64,000 bases of DNA from Mangifera indica. Taxonomy: Eukaryota > Streptophyta > Magnoliopsida > Sapindales > Anacardiaceae. Every line of letters starts with the position of its first letter. Within the stretch, counting starts at the first letter, position 1. The position numbers and the translations under genes are program-made. The stretch lies in contig NC_058146.1 of assembly GCF_011075055.1 (NCBI RefSeq), positions 7,750,001-7,814,000 of the forward strand, in the 5' to 3' direction. The notes under the pieces were generated by a model. The model had not been told where the DNA came from and did no database searches. It was given only the letters and a program-made list of their open reading frames with translations. Below, piece by piece: positions 11,625 to 24,560 of this stretch.

Positions 11625-12406
11625 CCAAAGGACTATGGCCCACCCAGAGTATGCTTTTTTTTTCAAATTTTCTCCCATTAACTTTGAAAATATCATTTAC
11701 CCACTCATAGACAGTTAAAATTAGCTGAATCCATTAGTTATATTATTTTCTCTCTCAAACCCTAAAAACTAACAATTTCTCCCAACCCAAGTTTTTAAAA
11801 ACTGTATTTTTCCCATAGAGTTTCTAAACTTTTAGATCCAATTTTTTTGATAATGACCAATGATCTCCAAACACTTACTCTCTCTCTCTGACGACCCTTC
11901 CTTCCAACCGTATATCTTCCAATGTTGTGTGACATTATCGTCGAGATGAAGAATCTTTGTTGACAAAGACTCTTCGTCGTTGACAGAGACTCTTCGTCGT
12001 TGACTAAAACATCGTCTTCGTCTCAACGAAGACTCGTCGTTTTCGTCGACAATGAAGCCGAGGAAGGAGAGACGCCGCATGGTTGGAAAGAGGAGACATC
12101 GGGGAGGAAAATACGTCACCTAAATATCATCAGTCGTTGTCGAAAAATTCAATCAGAAAGTTTGGAACCCCTGGGGGGAAAATGTTGTTTTTGAAAACTT
12201 GGATTGAGAAAAATTATTAGTTTTTAGGGTTTAAGAAAAAAATAAAATCAAATTTACGTTTATTTTTAATATTATAGATAAAATATGATTTTGTCATTAA
12301 AACAGTTCTTTTAACAGCCCACAGATGTGTAAATAGAATTTTTAAAGTTAACAGAGGGAGAATTTGGAAAAAAAACATACTTTGGGTGGAAAATAGTCCT
12401 TTGGCC
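11625..12406. mobile_element. Non-autonomous Mutator-like element
   Basis: The left end reads CCAAAGGACTATGGCCCACC and the right end is its complement (GGTGGAAAATAGTCCTTTGGCC). Inverted similarity continues inward through CAAATTTTCTCCC and GGGAGAATTTG. Flanks carry the direct repeat TATTCAAAATG (11614-11624 and 12407-12417), compatible with the 9-11-base duplications made by Mutator-type transposases. The interior has GAC/GTCGTC-rich sequence (11930-12110) but no transposase. It sits directly upstream of the SINAT gene. Confidence 0.75.
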
Positions 12407-12417
12407 TATTCAAAATG

Positions 12418-14330
12418 AATATATACTTGTTACAAGAAGGGGTGTATAGTTGATATATATTATCATATAATTAAATAATTTTAAAATAAAAATAAATAAC
12501 ATTAAATTATAATGATGTATAATTATATATTTATTTATATATTTAAAGTAAATGTGTATAGTATTACTTTTTTTAATAAAATTGTAAATATAATATGATA
12601 CGTAATAAAATAGAGTTAGGATTGAAATTTTTATATGAAATTTAATTCAGATTATTCTGATACAATTCAAAACTAAATTGAGTCGTGTTAAAGTTATAAT
12701 GAAAATAATTCAAACTAATTTGAATGTTCAAAGTACTATTAGGTAATAGAAGTTTGTAAGGAGCAAATTAAAGACATGTGCAAAGACAAGTAACAACAAT
12801 TGTTGAAATACTTACTAATGTTCTAGAGCCAATTGTGACCACTGTAATTTTATGTAATCATTATTATTTTAATTAATAAATATGGTATTATTTTATCTTA
12901 TTTTTTGTAAATAGATAAATATCTCAAGAATAATTGAATTATGATGAAGGGCTCAGTTTATAGCAATTTATCACGAAAACCTTGTATGCATATTAGGTAG
13001 TTATTCTTAAACCATTCATAGTTATGATATTACCATAATCAATGACACAAATAATAGTGATATAACTATCATACTATTAAATGGCCCCATTGAAAGATGG
13101 TGACGGATCTCACATACCAAAGTTATTTGTTGACAATTTGTACAACATATGAATGCACTCTATAAACATGTTCACCGGACAAACCTGCTAAGAGGATTTC
13201 ATATTAATGATTGTTTCAGTGTCTATAGAATTTATCTTCTTATTGAGCAAAGGTACATGTGATCATTAAACTTGAAATTATTAAACTGTCTTGTATAAAA
13301 ATTGGTATTATTTGACATCAGCGTAATATAGTTCAATTTGAGGATTGCAAGAAAAATAATGATTAACTATATTGAGATATATATAAAGGATATGCAAGAC
13401 CAATAAAGGATTGAACGTAGCTCAGTCTAGGATAGACTTATTAACAAATGATAATGATCAATTAAACTTGTGACCACAATGGAATTGAATTGTTGCTCGA
13501 CCTAATATCATTTAGTCTTTGACAAAAATTAGTCTATATGTCTCGAGGAGATACTTAATCTATACTTCAATCTCGAAAGAGATAGTATATGACAAATGGA
13601 TTGAATTGTATGATATCATTGATAGGATAAAAAGTCAAACGCTGACACTTCGTTAGTCAGGTGGTCATATTATCTTGTTATAGACCAATCTTGATATGCA
13701 TTTGGATGGATGTCAAGATGAGAGCAACTGTTCTTAGACATTTATCTATTTATAAGGTGAGATAAAAAAAAAAGGTCATATTTATTAATAATGATTACAT
13801 ACAATTACAACATTAGTGATTGACTTTCAGACATTATTCTACAAGTTAAACACCTTGTAAATCATCATCATCTTCCCTGTAAAACATTGTTGACTTCTAC
13901 ATTATGTGCCTATTAAACATAGTAATTGGTGCTTTTAAAGATGGATTTCTTGATTTAAGGGGACTTGTCACATAAACCAAATGCATTCTCTTAACTAGTG
14001 AAAAGGGGCAATAAAACAATTAACATCATCATCATCTAAGATTTTGATAGACCTCTTATTATTGACATTATTTGGTTTTATACTTATTTGAATATTGTTC
14101 TGTTTACAATCAATATGAAGACTCTTTCTCATCATGGATTTTAACTATTTTATCTTCATCTCTAACTTATTTTATTTTTATATCTATTTGTATTCATTTA
14201 CCACTATATCAAATCAAAATAATAACAAAACTCACTATTTTGAAATCCTACAATGGAAATATATAAGTTTGCTGCAACTAAATTTACAAAAAAATTCATA
14301 TTTAAATGCACAAATATAATCTAAAAAAAA
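12418..14330. other. Spacer, unrecognised, probably old transposon
   Basis: No credible gene. The part 12730-13800 is less AT-rich and has the texture of decayed non-coding retroelement sequence, but I cannot name a family or find termini. Confidence 0.35.
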
Positions 14331-14336
14331 TCAAAT

Positions 14337-15055
14337 TACCCCTCACATGGTAATATGTCATTTTACCCGGTGGTTAACTAACAATTCACCCCTAATAATA
14401 TATCCCTCTAACCTTTACCTAAGTTAAAACAATCACAAAGTCCTATATAGGGTTTAAGGTTTATAAGGTTTAGGTTTTTTAGTTTAAGGTATAAGGGTTT
14501 AAGAATTTAAGTTTTAAGATTTAGAATATCAATTTACCCATATGATAATACATCAGTTTACACTTACATGGTAAAATATAAATTTACCTTTGCATAATTA
14601 GTTATCAGTTTAAAACCATATCTGTATTTCATATGTATTATTTTGTAACTAAAGTAACTACAAATTTCATAACTAGATGCAGAAGTACAATCTTAAAAAA
14701 ATTCATCATGAGCATTGAAATTCATCATTTTACCCCCATATGATAAAAATATTAGTATACCCCACATATTATAAAATCTTGTTTAGCCCACATATAAAAT
14801 ATCCATTTTCACGCATGCTAAAGTTTCCTATGTATATTTCCTAACCAAGGTTATGAGAAATTTCATTACTAAATATAAAAATATACTATTTGAATATTTC
14901 ACACAAAATTTGTAAAATATTATTTCATCCCGCATGATAATATATTATTTTACCCTGTGTATGGTAAAATGCTATTACTCACATGTTAAAATGTTAGTTT
15001 ACCCCCACATGCAAAAATATCAAAAACCTCTTCAGTGTGGTAAAATATCAACCCC
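14337..15055. repeat. Degenerate dispersed short repeat
   Basis: Phrases like TTTACCCCCACATGGTAAAATAT recur in imperfect copies near 14340, 14375, 14530, 14565, 14730, 14760, 14930, 14955 and 15000. It is a degenerate repeat of roughly 25-30 bases, sometimes inverted. No coding meaning seen. Confidence 0.5.
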
Positions 15056-15485
15056 TTTTTATATTGGAAAAAATATTATTTTAATCATTCCTATCATTCT
15101 TAATTTTATATATACTTTAAAACTCATAAAAAATTTCAATACACCAGAAAATAAAATACGATCTTCAATTAATTGAAAATTTAAGTTAATTTTCATATAA
15201 GTACCGAGATTTAACATAGTTTCTTCCTTGAATTTGAAATCACGATGTTAAAATTTGAGTGAAAATGTAAAATGAGAATTTTTAAAACTTGTAGTATTTG
15301 CTTGTGATGTTATTTTGTATAACACATAGAGGTTTATATAAAAGGGGTGATAGTGCTTTGATATTCAATGGGGGATTTTCGTTATATTTGTATAATCCCT
15401 GAAAAATTGTTCAAGTTTGTTTAAATCCCCTTAATTTTTGACCATTTTAATTAATTTTCCTATAAATATTTTCTAATATATGTAA

Positions 15486-16287
15486 GGTCAAACGACTTGT
15501 TTCTATCCAAGGTATAGTGAAATCTCAAAATTTTACTCTCTAATTTTCAAAAATCTAAACACCTATTTGTGAGCCTACTTTTGTTAAAATTTTCTGTTAA
15601 AGGTAAAAGTAAAATTGTTCTTTTAATAATATTATTAAATATATATTTAATTCATTATATTTTTCGTCATAAGTTTTAAAAACTAACAATTTTACTCCTG
15701 TAAAGTTTTCAAGCTTTGAAAAGGAACATCCCCCCCCCCTAAAACCTAGAGTTTTTTTCTTTACACCTCTAGTCACCATCTCCGACCACTGGTGACCTCC
15801 TTAAACCTTGATAAAGTTTTCTAGTCGATGACAAGTCATTGTCCAGATCTAGATGCATCTTCATTCATAAAGACGTCATCCAGATCAATGATGAACACTA
15901 CCATCTCATTTGGACGCGTCCAAATCGACATTTGGGGTGGTGTTCTCATCGATCTAGATGGTGTGTGATTTAATCTAGATGACATTCATTAAATCCATAC
16001 GACTGGAAGGAGAGGAGGTCGTTGGTGGCTGAAGAGGGAAGAAAAAAATACCTAAGTTTGAGGGGAAAAATATTACTTTTCAAAACTTGAAAACTTTAGT
16101 AAGAGTGAAATTGTTAGTTTTTAAAACTTAAGGGAAAAAATATAATGAATTATATATTTTTTAATATTATTATTAAAATATTGATTTTATCTTTAACATT
16201 AATTTAAACTTTAACAGAAATACACTTATGGGTGGATTTTTGAAAGTTAGAAAATAAAATTTTGAGGTGGGAACAAGTCTTTTGACC
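15486..16287. mobile_element. Non-autonomous Mutator-like element
   Basis: Ends are GGTCAAACGACTTGTTTC on the left and the complement of GGTCAAAAGACTTGTTCCCA on the right, with inverted similarity for about 100 bases. Flanking 9-mers TATATGTAA and AGTATATAA match at six of nine positions, a decayed duplication. The interior holds GATCTAGATG-like repeats and no transposase. The same terminal family occurs at 58694-59219. Confidence 0.65.
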
Positions 16288-16539
16288 AGTATATAATTAC
16301 ATTATAAAAATTTATAATCAATTAAAGAAATAGTAAAGTAGAATTACTTTCAAAATTTTATAAAAGAATTTTAATTTCATTGGTTTTAAAAACTCAAATT
16401 TTTTGTAGATTGATAAATTAAAATCTGCATTTCTTAATTTTATAAATCCAAATTTAATAATTTTATATATGTTTTATTGATTCTTAAAATTAGAGTTTTT
16501 TGTATTATTTTGAATTTAAGTAATGTATAATTTTAAAAA

Positions 16540-17518
16540 GGGAAAAGGACTATTTCCCATCCATTTTTTAGGCCAATCTCAAACCTATACCCACGGAAGA
16601 TCAAAAACCCTTTTTCCTACTTATGACCAAACTGTCGTCTAATTTTTCAGTTAAGGACAAGGCCAAAATCGTCGTTTTACTGTTTAAAACCTTAAAATTT
16701 TAAAATTTCACCATTTTCCCCTTCAGGTTTTAAAAACTAACAACCAACTCATCTTCAAAGTTTGAAAAGTTTAGATTTCACCCTTAGGATTTGCTTCCTT
16801 CTCCGGCCACCACCGACGACTGACGCATTTAACCAATCTCCCATCTTCGACTACAAAGGACCATGAAGGACGACCCTTCATCGCCCAGATCTGGACGATA
16901 AAGCATCACCCAGATCTGGAGGATAAAACATCACCCAGATCTGGAAGAACAAACGAAGGACGATGTTTCGTCGTCCTGTCGTCGAGTGACGAAGGACGAC
17001 GAAGTGTCATCCTTCGTCGTTTGGGTGAAGCGACAAAGAGATCTTTATCTCTTCATCGCATCATGTGACGAAGAGATCTTCGTTTCTTCGCCGCACCGTG
17101 CAATAAGAAGATGAAGATCTCTTCATCGCACCATCGTCGTTACACCAAGAGAAGAAGGAGACCAGTGGCGACATCGAAAAATTAAGTTGAAAAATGAGGG
17201 TGAAACTGCTAGTTTTGAAAGTTATGAGGGGCGGCTGCATTTTGAAAAATATGGAAACCCTAGGTTTGGGGGTGCAAATATTAGTTTTTAAAGTTTAAAA
17301 ACTTTAGGAAAAAGTGAAATGTTATTTTTTAAAACCTAAGGAGATGAAAAGTAATACACTTTATAACTTTTTAATATAAATAGTAAAATAACGATTTTAT
17401 CTTTATTTCTAACTAAAAAATTGGATAACAGTTTGGTCATGAGTGAAAAAATTTTAACCTGCCGTGGGTATAGGTTTTAGATTGGCCTACAAAATGGGTG
17501 GGAAATAATCCTTTTCCC
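16540..17518. mobile_element. Non-autonomous Mutator-like element at GCP3 promoter
   Basis: Left end GGGAAAAGGACTATTTCCCA, right end the complement of GGGAAAAGGATTATTTCCCA, with inverted arms of about 60 bases that include AGGCCAATCT and CCTATACCCACGG on both sides. A perfect 9-base target duplication, TTTTAAAAA, flanks it (16531-16539 and 17519-17527), diagnostic of Mutator-type insertion. The interior contains three near-tandem CACCCAGATCTGGA units (16888-16945) and many GAAGA/TCGTCG motifs, but no transposase. It ends 170 bp before the GCP3 start codon. Confidence 0.85.
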
Positions 17519-17527
17519 TTTTAAAAA

Positions 17528-17688
17528 ATATATTTCTCATTTCCCCGCCCACATAAAATACTCGCAAGTCGCAACAACCAAAAACAAAACACTTAAAAAA
17601 CATATATCAGAAATCAGGAGTCAAAAATCAAAATCAATATCAAATCCTCTGAAAAACCCTTCACTCCACGTCACTTTCTCTTCGAAAA
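17528..17688 (+). promoter_or_regulatory. GCP3 proximal promoter and 5' leader
   Basis: The 161 bases between the Mutator-like element and the GCP3 ATG hold the only non-transposon upstream sequence. AAAAAATATATTTC at the 17523-17536 junction could act as a TATA region, partly made by the target duplication. The leader is rich in A and C. No upstream ATG competes strongly. Promoter use is inferred. Confidence 0.35.
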
Positions 17689-20365
17689 ATGGACGAAGAA
17701 GATCAAACGAAGCTCATAGATCTCATAAAAGAGCTCATTCTTCGTTTGCTCGCTGAATCCCCGCAAAAGCAGAACCCTGGAAGCCCTAATTTCGAAGCCT
17801 CTCTTAGATACGCCGTTCGCATTCTATCCAGCCATTTAACGCCGTCAGTTGCGCCGGATGCTGCCGCCGTTGCAGAGTCCGTCAAACGCCGTCTCGCAAC
17901 TCAAGGTAGGTCCTCCGATGCACTCAGTTTTAGTGATTTGTACACCAAGTTTTCAGCTAAAACGGGGCCTGGTAGTGTTAATAATAAGTGGGCTGTTGTA
18001 TATTTGCTTAAAATTATATCTGATGATCGGAGAAGTTGTAAAAATGTTGTGAATTTATCGAGTTTGTTGCCTAATTTGGGGTTAGATGGTGAAGGATTGA
18101 ATAATAGTTCAAAGGTTTTGAATGGGAAGAAGAATAAAGAAATGGGTTGGAGAAATAATGGGGTTTTAATGGTTAGTAAAGATCCTGAGAATTTGCGCAA
18201 GATTGCATTTAGGGAGTTTGTGAATGTAGTTAAGGAAGAAAATGAGGTCAGTGAGGAGGTGATTGTGAGAGACATATTGTACTGTTGTCAAGGGATTGAT
18301 GGTAAATATGTTAAATTTGATACTCGTGTTGATGGGTACATGTTATTGGATTCAGTTAAAGTGCCTAGAGAAACCCGTGTTATGGTCAGGAAGCTTTGTG
18401 AATTGGGTTGGCTGTTCAGGACAGTGAAAGGGTATGTTTCGGAGAGTATGGATCAGTTTCCAGCTGAAGATGTGGGGACAGTTGGGCAGGCGTTTTGTGC
18501 TGCATTGCAAGATGAGTTATCGGAGTATTACAAGTTGTTGGCAGTACTTGAGGCGCAGGCAATGAATCCAATTCCATTGGTTTCGGAGAGTGCCAATGCG
18601 GGGAATTATTTGTCTTTGAGGAGATTGTTGGTTTGGTTTGCAGAACCAATGGTGAAAATGAGGTTGATGGCTGTTTTGGTTGATAAGTGTAGGGTTTTGA
18701 GGGGTGGTGCGATGGCTGGTTCTATTCATTTGCATGCTCAACATGGTGATGTGCTTGTGCATGAGTTCATGACACGTTTACTAAAACGAGTGTGTTCTCC
18801 ACTGTTTGAAATGGCAAGAAGTTGGGTTTTGGAAGGTGAGCTAGAGGATATATTTGCTGAGTTCTTTGTTGTGGGTCAGCCAGTGAAAGCTGAATCACTT
18901 TGGAGGGAAGGATACCGGCTTCATTCGGGGATGCTTCCTTGTTTTATTTCACAGTCTCTTGCTCAGAGAATTCTGAGGACTGGAAAATCTATAAATTTTC
19001 TACGTGTTTGTTGTGATGATCGTGGCTGGGCTGATGCAGCAACGGAGGCTGCAGCTGCGGCTGGGACTACGACTAGAAGAGGGGGTCTTGGATATGGAGA
19101 AACTGATGCACTTGAGTCTCTGGTCATAGAAGCAGCAAAAAGAATTGATAAACATTTATTGGATGTTATATACAAGAGGTACAAGTTCAAAGAACATTGT
19201 CTTGCAATAAAACGATATATACTGCTTGGGCAAGGTGATTTTGTTCAGTATCTTATGGATATTGTAGGGCCTGAACTCTCCGAGCCTGCTAATACTATTA
19301 GCTCTTTCAAGCTGGCTGGATTGCTGGAAACTGCAATTCGGTCATCGAATGCTCAGTATGATGATCCTGACACATTGGATAGGTTGAGGGTTAAGCTGAT
19401 GCCACATGGAAGTGGAGATAGAGGTTGGGATGTGTTCTCACTGGAATATGATGCAAGGGTTCCTCTAGATACATTGTTCACAGAATCTGTTATGGCAAGA
19501 TACTTAAGAATTTTTAATTTTCTGTGGAAGCTCAGACGGGTGGAACATGCACTTATTGGAGCTTGGAAGACAATGAAACCCAATTGTATTACTTCTCATT
19601 CATTCACTAAGCTGCAACATGCAGTTAAGTTCCACTTGCTTTCAACATTGAGGCGATGCCAGGTTCTTTGGAATGAGATGAATCATTTTGTTACAAATTT
19701 GCAATATTATATCATGTTTGAAGTCTTGGAGGTGTCGTGGTCTAATTTTTCAATTGAAATGGAAGCAGCCAAAGATCTTGATGATCTACTTACAGCACAT
19801 GAGAAGTACCTTTATTCAATTTTTGAAAAATCTCTCCTTGGTGAACGTTCCCAATCCCTTTACAAGTCTCTCTTTCTCTTGTTTGATCTCATACTTCAAT
19901 TCAGAAGTCATGCAGGTCGGTTGTATGAAGGAATTTTTGAGTTGCAAGCTAGGTGATGATCTTATATTCTATATTGATATTATTTCTATCTTGCCAGTGT
20001 ACATTTATAAATATGTTAAAGAGTAATTTGATTTATTTTATTAATACATGTTAATTTTCATCTAATGCAGAACTATGGAATCATCATTAAGCTCCCGAGA
20101 CAAGAGCAAATTGAGGAGGCAAACAAATGATAAATATTCAGAACCTGGTTCATGGCTTAGTGATGGCAGGAAGTCTCTAACACAGCGTGCTGGAGAATTT
20201 CTTCAAAATATGGGACAAGAGCTGGATGCAATAGCAAAAGAATACAAGTCATCGCTTGAGGGTTTCTTAGCTCAATTGCCTGTGCAGCAACATGTTGATT
20301 TGAAATATCTCCTGTTCCGACTTGACTTCACAGAATTTTACAGTCAGTTGCGTACCAATGCATAG
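17689..20365 (+). CDS. GCP3: Gamma-tubulin complex component 3 (GCP3/SPC98)
   Basis: Core subunit of the gamma-tubulin small complex. With GCP2 it holds gamma-tubulin and nucleates microtubules at the nuclear envelope and cortex of plant cells. Two coding exons, 17689-19952 and 20071-20365, joined across a 118-bp GT-AG intron that splits an Arg codon (AG|A), giving 852 residues; Arabidopsis GCP3 is about 838. The N-terminus (LRYAVRILSSHLTPSVAPDA, GRSSDALSF, KTGPGSVNNKW) and the GCP grip blocks (FPAEDVGTVGQAFCAALQDE, RRLLVWFAEPMVKMRLMAVL, QRILRTGKSINFLRVCCDD) closely match the remembered Arabidopsis protein. The C-terminal block (CQVLWNEMNHFVTNLQYYI, TQRAGEFLQ, FRLDFTEFYSQL) is the gamma-tubulin-binding half. 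The start is the first ATG of the long frame and fits homologues. No internal stop; looks functional. Confidence 0.97.
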
Positions 20366-21174
20366 GAAAAGCTGTCAATGCTTTTGAGTTAAAGAAATCT
20401 GCTTCTAACATTTAATGCATGAACAAAGTGTTCTGATTCCTAATTGCTGGCCACCATGCAACGGAACAATAATTTGGTGCCCTGCTACATTCGGCTGACC
20501 AGTTCAAGTTTCAATGATTGATCTTAGGTACAGAGAAAACAGTGCTATTTTTTGTTTACCTCGGATTGCATAAATGTCCTAATTTTAAAAAAATTTCTGA
20601 CATTTATTTTTATGCTTTGCAGATGGTGTGTGCTTTTTTTTCTAATGGGTGGAGTGAATATTTTGGGTTGACTTGAAGGTAATTTTGTATCATTAAATTA
20701 GGGTGTTAAGTGCAGTGGTGTACACATTTGAATATGATAGGCTAATGACATGTGGGTGTTTTTGTGGCAAATGGCTAATTTCTAGCTATCTATCCCAAGC
20801 ATGTGTATCTGTAACATAATTCTGTATTGGTTAGTGACAAGGAATGCAATTTATCTCATTAATTTGTTCCCCTTTTCTTTCCTTTTATTCCTTTAGGAGA
20901 TTTTGTTAACATTGCTTATAGCTTTCCCTGCAATTTGAAATGTGCAGCTTTTCTACAGGTGCTGATCAAGGCTATGCTAGATTATGTTTAATGCTTTTGA
21001 CAATGGAAGAGTGTGAATTTTCACGCCTCAGTTCACTCACGAGCATAGGGAGTTTAGACATAATAATCATATGGGAAACATTGTAACTTAAAAGCTGTTA
21101 CAGAATACTTTAGTATATGCTGTTACCGATATGGCAGAGATGATGAAAAATCTTACAAGTCACAATTTTATAAC
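20366..21174. other. GCP3 3' flank up to the Gypsy insertion
   Basis: Likely GCP3 3' untranslated region followed by intergenic sequence. No open frame of note. It ends at the 5-base target site GTTTC (21175-21179) and would have been continuous with 32482 before the Gypsy element arrived. Confidence 0.5.
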
Positions 21175-21179
21175 GTTTC

Positions 21180-21561
21180 TGTCGCATTCAAAAGAAGAAT
21201 GAAAGGCAAGAAGACTAATTGAAGGCTTGTTAAATAATGAAGATACAGAGAAGATGACAAGTGGAAGGCCAAATTTATTTCTCTTTTACATTTGGCCACA
21301 CTTTCATTTCTTTATACTGAAGTAGTTATTCTGTTACAAGCAATGCCACCTGTTATGTGATAATGGTAACAGCCCATCATAATATAAACGAATACATGTA
21401 AAGAGAATCAATGAATACATACAATTAAACACCACTCTTTTTTCTCTCTTCCTTTCTACTTTTCCTTTCTTCTCCTTTGTTCTTCTGCTTTGCTATTCTT
21501 GTTTCTCCTCTTTTTACTGTTTTCTTACACATTTGAACCAGGAACAATTCCTGTCATAACA
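21180..21561 (+). repeat. Gypsy 5' LTR
   Basis: 382 bases, TG...CA, with AATATAAACGAATACATG near 21380 and a pyrimidine-rich stretch (21425-21530). It matches 32142-32476 with many substitutions and small indels, so the insertion is old. Confidence 0.85.
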
Positions 21562-21601
21562 GTTTGGTATCATAGCCTCTTGAGTCTGGGCAACCTAAAC
21601 A

Positions 21602-23605
21602 ATGAGCAAAAATACACGAAGTGTAAAAGGGAATGTCGACAGAGGATGTGTTGATGCATGAACTGGAGAAGCAATTGAGTTCATTACAAAGCAAAATGGA
21701 TGAGGTGGATATGTTAGGGTATCACAGGTTGGAGATCAGTTGGAAGGAGGACATCTAGTTGGAACAACTTGTGATAAAAAAGGAGTAGCAAAACTTTCAC
21801 ACATTGTATGAATAGCCGAGAATTGAACAACAGATGCGAAGTGAAACGCAATTGGCTTTTGCCGAGAACCAGAAGGTCCTAGTTAGCCTAACACAAATGG
21901 TTCAGAGTTTACAATAAGGTAAGGATCCTGACCCTGAGATAGAAAATATTCGGAATTATAAAGATATTCTTGGCAATTCGAAAACAGAGGGAGGGTCTAG
22001 TAATGAGGAATCCTCTTTTAACTCTCCTTACTGGAGTAAACTTTTACCAAAGGTAGACCTTCCCATGTTTGAAGGTGATGATCCTCGGTTATGGGTTACA
22101 AAGTGTAAGAGGTTTTTTCCCATATAAGAGGTAGATGATAGCAGGAAGGTTGAGTTAACCTCCTTATTTTTAGTCTACAAAGTTGAGATGTGGTATCAAA
22201 ATTGGTGTAACGACAAAAGGATGACTGAGTGGGATGAGTTTGAATTGGCACTTTATGGCAGATTTGGTGATTGTTTGATGGAGGATGTAGTGGAGTCTTT
22301 CAATTCACTACAACAGGAGGAGTTGAAATGTCATATAGAGCAGCTGAACCCAAACTTAACCGAGTCATACTTTATTTCCAGCTTCATAGGTGGCCTCAAG
22401 AATCAGACAAAACCCATGGTAAGATTCCCTAAATCCATTACTCTTTACCAAGCAATCAAACAAGCCAAGTATCAAGAGCTTCTCATACAAGAAACAACCA
22501 AAACCCTTCATATCGGACCCAAACTTAACTCTTATTACCCTGCCAAGGCTAATAACTACAGCGTAGCCCAATCCAGTAACCCTTCCCAACTCAAGACTAA
22601 TACCTACCTTCCTCAAACACTAAAAGCTACCCAACCCACCAAATAACCAACCTCAACAGAAAACCGAAGTCCCTTATAACCAAACTGTAAAACACAATCA
22701 AACTTCTTTTAGAGCAACTTTTACATAATCCAATGGAGTTAACCCCAACCTAGGAAAAACCACGGTGACTGATACCGATGTGGAGAGAAATATTTCCTAG
22801 GACATCAATGCAAAACTAGAAAGTTGATGTGCTTGTAGGAAGACCTCAAAGTGTTGGGAGTGGAGGAAGAAGTAATTAACGTGGAAGAGGGTGAGCAAGA
22901 GGATTGTGTTATAGAAGAAGAAAATGCCAGTCAAATGGAACTTTTAATGAATGCTATTAGAAGTTGAGTGAGTCACAATAATGTGAAGTTAAAAGGGCAA
23001 ATGAAGGGAAAACCAATTTTTGCGTTGATTGATAGTGAAAGTACCCATAGTTTTGTTGATAGTAAAACAGCTGGGGACCTTAAACTAGAATTGACTTGGG
23101 TGGCTTCTATGATAGTTGCAGTAGCCGATGGCCAGAAGTTAATAGTTAAACCTAAATGAACAAGATGTGTTTGGGCTATGCAAGGTAACACATTTCAATT
23201 CGATGTCAAGGTGTTGGAATTAGGGGATTGTGATACGATCTTGGGTATTGACTGGATGAAATCTTGCATACCCATTACTTTTGATTTTGAAGCTAATCAA
23301 ATGGTAATTAGAAAGAATGGACAATTTATGGAACTTCATTGCATGATCGAAGAAGTTTCCTTAAAATTATTGAGTTGCAAAGGGTTAAAGAAACTCGTGA
23401 AGAACAAGTGGATTGGAGTCACCATGAAACTATTTTCCATAGCAGCCCAAAACTTGGAAGTTACAGGACAACCCTTGTATTCGAATGACTTCCAGTTAGG
23501 ATTGCAAGAGTTATTACAAAAATTCTAGTATATATTTAGAGAACCACACGACTTGCCTCCCTTTCGAAATCATAATCACCATATTCCCCTTAAAAATGGT
23601 GTAGA
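21602..23605 (+). pseudogene. Gypsy gag and protease, broken frames
   Basis: Gag remnants begin near ATGAGCAAAAATAC (21602). They include LPMFEGDDPRLWVTKCKRFF (about 22047-22120), a capsid block (22188-22646, WYQNWCNDKRMTEWDEFELA, FIGGLKNQTKPMVRFP), and a zinc knuckle C-x-CGEKYFLGHQC near 22773. The aspartic protease keeps LIDSESTHSFVDSKTA (about 23020; the usual DSG is DSE) and then GDCDTILGIDWM. Several in-frame stops are C-to-T type. Not functional. Confidence 0.8.
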
Positions 23606-24560
23606 ACTGTCGGAAATCTATATTGGGCTTATAAGTGTAAAGATTGAAACTTATATTACACAAAACCAATTGGCTTGTGTTAAAGTCCAATCCATAACAC
23701 TTATATACTATTTTCTTATGTTTTATTCATTAGATGTGAGACTCTTTTTCTTTTTTTTTTTATTTGAGTCTTTAACACCACCGCTTAAGTGCAAACACCT
23801 AGGTTGTTAGACCTATCGTTTGGCTCAGCCGGTTTTTGGCTAGGTACATTGTCACTTGTATCCAGAAACATTTAAGCTGTTAAACCTGTCGTTTGACTCA
23901 TGCTCTGATACCATGTCGAGAATATAAATTGGATTTATAAGTATGAAGATTGAAACCTATATTACACAAAACCAATTGGCTTGTGTTAAGGTTCAATCCA
24001 CAACACTTATATACCACTTTTTTATGTTCTATTCATTAGATGTGAGATTCTTTTTCTTTCTTTTTATTTGAGTCTCTAACACCCCCGTTTAAGTGCAAAC
24101 ATTTAGGTTGTTAGATTTGCCGTTTAGCTGAGCCAGTTTTTAGCTGGGTGTATTGTCACTTGTATCCAAGAACACTTAGGCTGTTAAACTTGTCGTTTGG
24201 CTCGTGCTCTGATACCATGTCGGGAATATAAATTGGGTTTACAAGTGTAAAGATTGAAACTCATATTACACAAAACTAATTGGCTTGTGTTAAGGTCCAA
24301 TTGACCATACTTATATACTACTCTCTTATGTTCTATTCATTAGATGTGAGACTCTTTTTCTTTCTTTTTATTTGAGTTTTCAACACCTCCGCTTAAGTGC
24401 AAACACCTAGGTTGTTAGATCTGCCGTTTGGTTGAGCCGGTTTTTGGCTGGGTGTATTGTCACTTGTATCCAAGAACACTTAGGTTGTTAAACCTGTTGT
24501 TTGGCTTATGCTCTGATACTATGTCGGGAATATAAATTGGGTTTACAAGTGTAAAGATTG

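Noticed and set aside
21195..21200. Gypsy 5' LTR starting at TGAAAGGCAA (21200)
   Set aside because: That is where similarity to the truncated 3' LTR begins, but only a start at 21180 gives a target duplication (GTTTC) matching the right flank.
23902..24521. GCTCTGATACCA sites as free tRNA or promoter fragments
   Set aside because: They are complements of primer-binding sites, each touching a TRIM LTR at a fixed place; no tRNA fold is present.
23608..24560. CRISPR-like or satellite array
   Set aside because: Units alternate two different segments with retroelement landmarks and a target duplication, which fits a tandem TRIM; this is a plant nuclear region.
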